Shown here one piece after another: positions 59,021-64,000 of a stretch of DNA of 64,000 nt (positions within the stretch are counted from its first letter, which is position 1; each line of letters starts with the position of its first letter). A program made the translations under genes and the position numbers. Source of the stretch: Malania oleifera (lineage: Eukaryota > Streptophyta > Magnoliopsida > Santalales > Ximeniaceae); assembly GCF_029873635.1 (NCBI RefSeq), contig NC_080418.1, positions 16,701,388-16,765,387 of the forward strand. Reading direction: 5' to 3'. Under the pieces are notes generated by a model that was not told the origin of the DNA, did no database searches, and was given only the letters and a program-made list of their open reading frames with translations.

Positions 59021-60500
59021 ATGATCGAGCAAGTGGAAGACAGAATTGCGGGCCTTGAAGTGGGGCAAGAAGAATTGAATGAACAAAATGAGTAAGATCT
59101 TGGACCTACTAATGGGCAAAGGGAAAGCGGTGCGGATGCAAGATGATGAGGAGGATTCAGACCCTGCTCATCTTCTAGGGTTCACACCAGTCCACGGGGA
59201 AACAGTGGCACAACCTCTGGTCGCCGCGGAAAACCCCCTACCAAATATTGCTTCATTCATCCCAGTGGCACCCGTACTAGGGTTCCCAATGGACAGAGCA
59301 CCCCTAATGGTGATAATAGAGGTAGGAGCAAGCAAGTTTGCAACCGAGTACCGCTGCGACGTGCTCGAAGAATGACTAAAGGCCATCGAGGGGATCAAGG
59401 TATCTGACTCCTTCGATCCCGCAAACCTCTGCCCGGTACCAAAGGTAGTATTACCGCCAAAGTTCAAGGTACTAGACTTCGAGAAGTTTAACGGGACCCG
59501 ATGTCCACAAACCCACCTACGATTGTACTGTCAAGCAATGGTAGCCTACTCTGATGACGAAAGGTTAATGATGCATTGTTTCCAGAGTGGTCTAACCGGC
59601 GCAGACGCTAGATGGTATATCCAGCGGGACAAGGCGGGAATACGTACATGGATAGATTTGGCCAATGCTTTTGTCACTTAATACCGCCATGTGATGGAAA
59701 TGGCACTAGATCGGATGACCCTGCATGAGATGGAAAAGAGACATATGGAAACATTCAGAGAGTACGCTTGTAGGTAGAGAGACATGACTATTCAAGTGAG
59801 CCCTCCAGTGAATGACTGGGAAGCCAGATCTTTGTTCGTAGGCACATTGAAAGACCCCTACCATGGGCATCTCCTGGAAGCAACTCCCCACGATATCATG
59901 GACATTGTGGTAGCCGGGGGGAGGATCGAGGCTGCCATCAAGGCAGGCCAGGCCAAAAGCGATAGCGCCGAGAATGGTCCAAGCAAGAAATGGACAGGTA
60001 GGAAGAAGGATGAGGAAGCTCAGATGGTTCAGGAGCATTATCATTAGGGAGAGAAAAATCAGTGGCCTGAGAAAAATTTTGTTTTTGGACCCACCATTAA
60101 TCAGATTGCATAGGTAGGAACAAGGCCTCAGCTCGTTCCTCCCAGGCCTAGGCCCGCCCAGCCGATTAATCGAACACCAGAAAAGGGCGCTCAGAGAAAT
60201 ATCAGGAAACTAGATCCCATTCCTATGACATATTTAGACTTATTCTCTCAATTAAAGGAACAAAACATGGTTTTAACCATCCCGGGGACTTCCGTCATAC
60301 CCCCTTTCCCATATTGGTACGACCCAGCCCGGTGCGCCTATCATGCCAATGCTCTTGGGCACACCATTGAGCGCTGCTAGGTGTTCAAACACAATGTACA
60401 AACGCTGAGGGACGCAGGGTGGCTGCATTTTGATGATAAATAGTCTGAAATTCAGAGTGATCCTTTACCCAATCACGGGGAAGGCAGTGATTGAAGGGTC
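59021..60500 (+). pseudogene. Gag of the Ogre/Tat-related element, degenerate
   Basis: The ATG at 59021 begins MIEQVEDRIAGLEVGQEELN. The upstream in-frame YTRSKART is also family-like. A one-base shift near 59085 leads to MSKILDLLMGKGKAVRMQDD. The core includes VLPPKFKVLDFEKFNGTRCP, THLRLYCQAMVAYSDDERL and LTGADARWYIQRD, matching the retrotransposon gag domain. A capsid-end histidine/cysteine motif, RCAYHANALGHTIERC, at about 60335-60378 is characteristic of Tat/Ogre-type Gag and replaces the usual CCHC knuckle. It ends near SEIQSDPLPNHGEG. Roughly 490 codons are present; in-frame stops occur at several sites (for example near 59374, 59680, 59776 and 60047), so this copy is inactive. No protease follows. 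Confidence 0.85.
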
Positions 60501-63060
60501 TGGAAGCCGAGAATGGGCAGAGAAGCATGTCGATAATGGAGATTCCACCAGCAGCCCCAACAAGTAGATTTTCCTTTTTACCGCAAGAGCAGAGATACAA
60601 AAATGGCAAACTTTTGGCTTTTCAACTTACTTCATGAGATGCTTTTGTTATCTTTATTTTTATTTTGTAATCCTTTGACATTTTTGTTCAATGAAATTAA
60701 GCATTTTCATCACGAGTTCAATTGCCAAGAATTTGCTTGCTCATGTTTCATGCGGGAATAGGGAAAACAACAACGCCAGTATTCATAACTAGAAAATGAT
60801 GTTAACTTTTGAAAATTCAAGTCAGGAAGGGGAGGATAAAAAAGATGAAACAATTTTCCTCATCTTATGAATTCACGTGTCAAAAAGCATAAAATGGTGT
60901 TGTTTGTTCCATAAGTTTATGATTACTCATCACTTTTGTTTTGATCAAATAACGGATGACCATTCTTGGCTGACCAGTTTTCCCATAAAAAAACCAAGCA
61001 CTGATTTATCACTTGTTACACTGTTTGAGCCTAAATTTCAAACTTTTTTCTTCTAAAAGGTCATTTTCCAAAATTAAGTTGGGTTCGAGATTTCAGGCGT
61101 CTGACGAGTTGTATGAGACAACAATTGGCTATCTAAAATGATGGCAGACCATTTTTCTGCTACCCAAAAAGAAATTCAATGAAAAACCCCTTGCTAACCC
61201 CTTTGAGCCCGAAGTATTCAATTCTTGGTTTAATCTGTCAAAAGATCACACCACACACTGGGGCAATTTTAAAAGGATTTGGTCCTAAATGGAGTTCAAA
61301 CTAAAAAAGAGTTAAGATTCCTCCATAAAGGATAAGGAAAGGTGCAGTAAAAAAAAAAAAAGAAGATGCGAAGAAGAGAAAAGAAGAAAGAAAAAGAAAG
61401 AAGGAAAATGGGGGACATCCATCACAAGTGATCTTTGACCGATGATTACCTTTGATAAGCAAAATGTGAGCCTTATTATATCTCTTTCTTCTTTAACCTT
61501 TATCCCTTTAGCCTACATTACGGTCCTATTGAAAGACTTGACCAAATTGGTATACGCATTGTTGTCTCAAATGATTTGTCAGACTCAATGATTGAGTCTG
61601 AACTATGTAATGACTTGATCCCAAAAGGGTACGTAAGCAGCTTGTTCAAATGACAAGTTCGGTCAACACTTTGCAAATGCTTCGCCACAAATTGGGGTAG
61701 AAGATATCATTTGGGGGAGGGGAATTTTGAGCCTTAGTTACTTTTTTTTATGAGAACCTGTATCTTGAGGCCTACGTTTCGTTCCGAGTCTCAAAGTCCA
61801 TCTCGAGATCAAAATAGGGGTAGAGCTTCACTAAACTGTGGACAACATCCAAAACAAGAAAACGGCATTGAGTTCCTAGCAAAAGACAGAAGGGGAAACG
61901 TTTCCTTCGACACAACTGGGGCAATCGACAATGGGGGAAAGTCAGTCATTCAGTCTGATAGACTAACATTAATATCACATGACTTTCAAATACTGGTATG
62001 AAACTTTCCTTTCAAAATGGCATGAACATGATGAAACATCTATTTTGCGCATATGACCTTTTGATTTTGCAAATCGATGTCCAAAATGCATGATCATTCA
62101 TCCTCAAAATCCCTTTCGTTCTTCAAAAGCTCCAAAAGACGATTGGATAGTCAAAGAAGTATTTCGCAAAGCTCGCCAATTTAATTAGGAGCCAATTCAG
62201 AGATTTTCTTACTCGAGTGGAATTTGAAATATGGCCAGGAGCAGTTACAAATGCATTTAACTGGGGCAAAATTTGTGTTGAGCTTCACTGTAGCCAATCC
62301 CAGTGCCTTCACATCAGAGTAGAATTTGGAAATATGGCCAGGAGTAGTTACAAGTGAATGTAACTGGGGCAAAGTCCGGGTTGAGCTTCACTGTAGCCAG
62401 TCCCGGAACCTTTACATCAGAGTAGAATTTGAAAATATGGTTAGGAGCGGTTACAGATACATGTAACTGGGGCAAATCCCATGATGAGCTTTGTAGTGGC
62501 CAGTTCCAGCACGTTAGAATAAAAGTTGAAAGCTTGGCCAAGATCAATGACAAATAAATGTAACTGGGGCAAACGACGAGCTGAATTCAGGGACCCTCAT
62601 ATTGGTTGGGAATTTGAAAAGTGGCCTAGGTCAGAGTTGGGATTATCGATTATAGGCACGTTGGAAGAAGAAAGTTCGTGCATCAACATGCATTGCACTG
62701 AAAAGAAAATACACACTACATCATCTCATGCAACATGCATATATCCCAGCATTCTAGCATCACAAGTAGCAACATGCATACATATAGCATTAGAGCACCA
62801 TTCATTCATACTTGTCTTTTGAAAAGGCTTTTGAATAATCCTTTTGCATCCTGGGCTGAGTTATTCTTGTCTTGCTAATGTCTGAAACTGGGGTAGTTGA
62901 CCCCAAGCACAGAATGACATCCTTTGACACTGGGGTAGCTGACCCCAGACACAGAATGACCACTTTAAAACCGGGGCAATGGTCTTCAAAATCAATTATT
63001 CTTCCCCAATATTGAGATTGGGGCACAGGTCTTTAAATCCCAAAAAAATATGTCTCCAAC
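60501..63060 (+). other. Noncoding 3' region of gag-only element
   Basis: No pol-like frame. It contains purine-rich tracts (61340-61410), a GGGTACGTAAGCAGCTTGTT phrase (61627) common in the 3' region of Ogre-type elements, the 103-bp array at 62215-62575, and two copies of a unit of about 57 bp (62880-62970, core ACTGGGGTAGCTGACCCCAG). The phrase ACTGGGGCAA recurs many times. Confidence 0.7.
62215..62575 (+). repeat. 102-103-bp tandem array, 3.6 copies
   Basis: Units start GAGTAGAATTTGAAAATATG at 62215, 62317 and 62420, with a partial unit from 62518. Each contains ATGTAACTGGGGCAAA and TGAGCTTCACTGTAGCCA. The three minus-strand frames here are repeat-driven. Confidence 0.9.
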
Positions 63061-63067
63061 ATTCAAA

Positions 63068-63765
63068 TGATCTCTTCTAGAGTTTTCCCAATTTGCTATG
63101 GTACTTGGGTTCCCATGCCCAGCACAAGTTCTCTATTTGCTATGGTACTCGGGTCACCATGTCCAGTAAGAGTTTCCTTAATTTACTATGGTACCAGGGT
63201 CACCATACCTAGTACGAGTTCCCTATTTGTTATGGTACTCGGGTCCCCATGCCCAGCACGAGTTCCCTATTTATTATGGTACCAGGGTCACCATGCCCAG
63301 TATGAGTTCCCAATTTACTATGGTACTCGGGTCCCCATGCCCAGTACGAGTTCCCTATTTGCTGTGGTACTCGGGTCTCTAGGCCTAGTTCGAGTTCCCT
63401 ATTTGCTATGGTGCTTGGGTCTCCATGCCCAGTACGAGTTCCCAATTTACTATAGTACTCGAGTCCCCATGCCCAGTTGAGTTCCCCATTTACTATGGTA
63501 CTCGGTTCCTCATGCCTAGTACGAGTTCCCTATTTGCTATGGCACTCAAGTCACCATGCCCTGTACGAGTTATCCTCATTTGCTATGGTACTCAGGTTCC
63601 CACGCCCAGTGCGAGTTCTCTTCATTTGCTATGGTACTCGGATCCCCATGCCCGGTACGAGTTATCCTCATTTACCATGGTACTCGGGTTCTCATGCCCG
63701 GTACGTGTCATCCCCAATTGCTATACTACTTGGATTCTTAGATCTAGTACGAGTCTAGGACACCA
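63068..63765 (+). repeat. 44-46-bp tandem array, about 15 copies
   Basis: The unit is approximately TATGGTACTCGGGTCCCCAT, GCCCAGTACGAGTTCCCTATTTGC. Starts fall near 63095, 63139, 63185, 63229, 63273 and onward. Since 44 is not a multiple of three, successive units are read in rotating frames, giving long but meaningless open frames on both strands. The array lies just upstream of the polypurine tract. Confidence 0.92.
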
Positions 63766-63962
63766 TGGAATTCACTCAAATCATCATTCCTAGCTAAATA
63801 TCCCTGTTCTAAAAAGAAAAAAAAAAATAAAAAAAAATTCATCCCGATGATCAATGTGCTTCGGCATGGTAAAAATTGACGCCTTTTATCTTTATAGCTA
63901 TGTTACTCTAAAAATAACAGAGGAACAGCCTCCACTGTTATTCTTAAGCAATAGTGCCTATA

Positions 63963-63974
63963 AAGAGGGGCAAC
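63963..63974 (+). promoter_or_regulatory. Polypurine tract of gag-only element
   Basis: AAGAGGGGCAAC immediately precedes the 3' LTR start TGTAGGCACC at 63975. This is the plus-strand priming site for reverse transcription; it fixes the internal/LTR boundary. Confidence 0.85.
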
Positions 63975-64000
63975 TGTAGGCACCCAAATTTTTACCAGGC
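63975..64000 (+). repeat. Start of 3' LTR of gag-only element (cut by window end)
   Basis: TGTAGGCACCCAAATTTTTA then CCAGGC matches the start of the 5' LTR at 53774 with a few differences. Only 26 bp are in the window. Confidence 0.85.

Larger units (their letters stand above)
53774..64000 (+). mobile_element. Gag-only LTR retrotransposon (TR-GAG-like, Ogre/Tat-related), truncated by window end
   Basis: The 5' LTR (53774-57440) is followed directly by the primer site TTGGCGACTCTGCTGGGGA (57443), typical of Tat/Ogre-type elements. Then come a 1.6-kb leader, a gag gene (59021-60500), a 3.4-kb repeat-rich 3' region, the polypurine tract AAAGAGGGGCAAC and the start of the 3' LTR at 63975 (TGTAGGCACCCAAATTTTTA). 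No protease, RT, RNase H or integrase sequence was seen in the internal region in any frame. The element therefore looks non-autonomous and would need a related autonomous element for its pol functions. The right flank and target duplication are outside the window. Confidence 0.85.

Noticed and set aside
63067..63793. Frames of 93-137 codons with MVLGSPCPVRVPYLLW repeats
   Set aside because: They are produced by the 44-46-bp array just upstream of the polypurine tract.

Overview
The window looks like AT-rich plant nuclear DNA, most likely intergenic DNA of a eudicot. It is almost entirely nested transposable elements in varied states of decay: Ty3/gypsy, Ty1/copia, CACTA, a SINE and small foldback elements. 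I see no prokaryotic signal, no rRNA or functional tRNA gene, and only one credible host gene start, a possible MBD-domain protein at 53052-53279. The species cannot be fixed from this sequence.

Layout. 1-7185 is the end of a minus-strand CACTA transposon, with its terminus and subterminal repeats at 6190-7185. It holds a possible captured host exon at 5842-6082 and the tails of two transposase genes, and a solo LTR at 344-2926 splits the second gene. 7186-13791 is gypsy LTR debris interrupted by a second solo LTR (9522-12086). 13792-15761 is LTR-like and AT-rich debris. 15762-30798 is an old plus-strand gypsy element with a minus-strand gypsy element (18434-27717) inside it. 30907-37314 is bounded by a pair of inverted arms of about 720 bp. 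Between the arms are gene-like fragments and a 3.8-kb LTR (31890-35673). 37315-39935 is host-like DNA with a MITE, a 127-bp duplication and microsatellites. 39936-46253 is a third long solo LTR, itself split by a solo LTR at 41078-43591. 46254-48927 is host-like with a foldback element. 48928-51691 is a short, deleted copia element, followed by a SINE at 51815-52029. 52880-53773 is the gene start plus part of its first intron. 53774 to the window end is a gag-only (TR-GAG-like) relative of Ogre/Tat elements.

Five insertions have perfect 5-bp target-site duplications (TSDs: GGTCG, GTATG, ATGAC, CGTTA, ATAGA), so those boundaries are secure. Four of the five are solo LTRs, which suggests that LTR-LTR recombination has been removing elements here.

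The most interesting feature is the family of very long LTRs (about 3.7-3.8 kb; 31890-35673, 39936-46253 and 53774-57440). Two members carry host-like coding fragments in the LTR sense: a PB1-domain exon joined to a pentatricopeptide-repeat (PPR) fragment in one, and an unidentified fragment joined to a PPR fragment in the other. The element with both ends recognisable (53774 onward) encodes only Gag. This suggests a non-autonomous retrotransposon lineage that picks up and shuffles host exons inside its LTRs. That is inference from one window and needs database and transcript checks.
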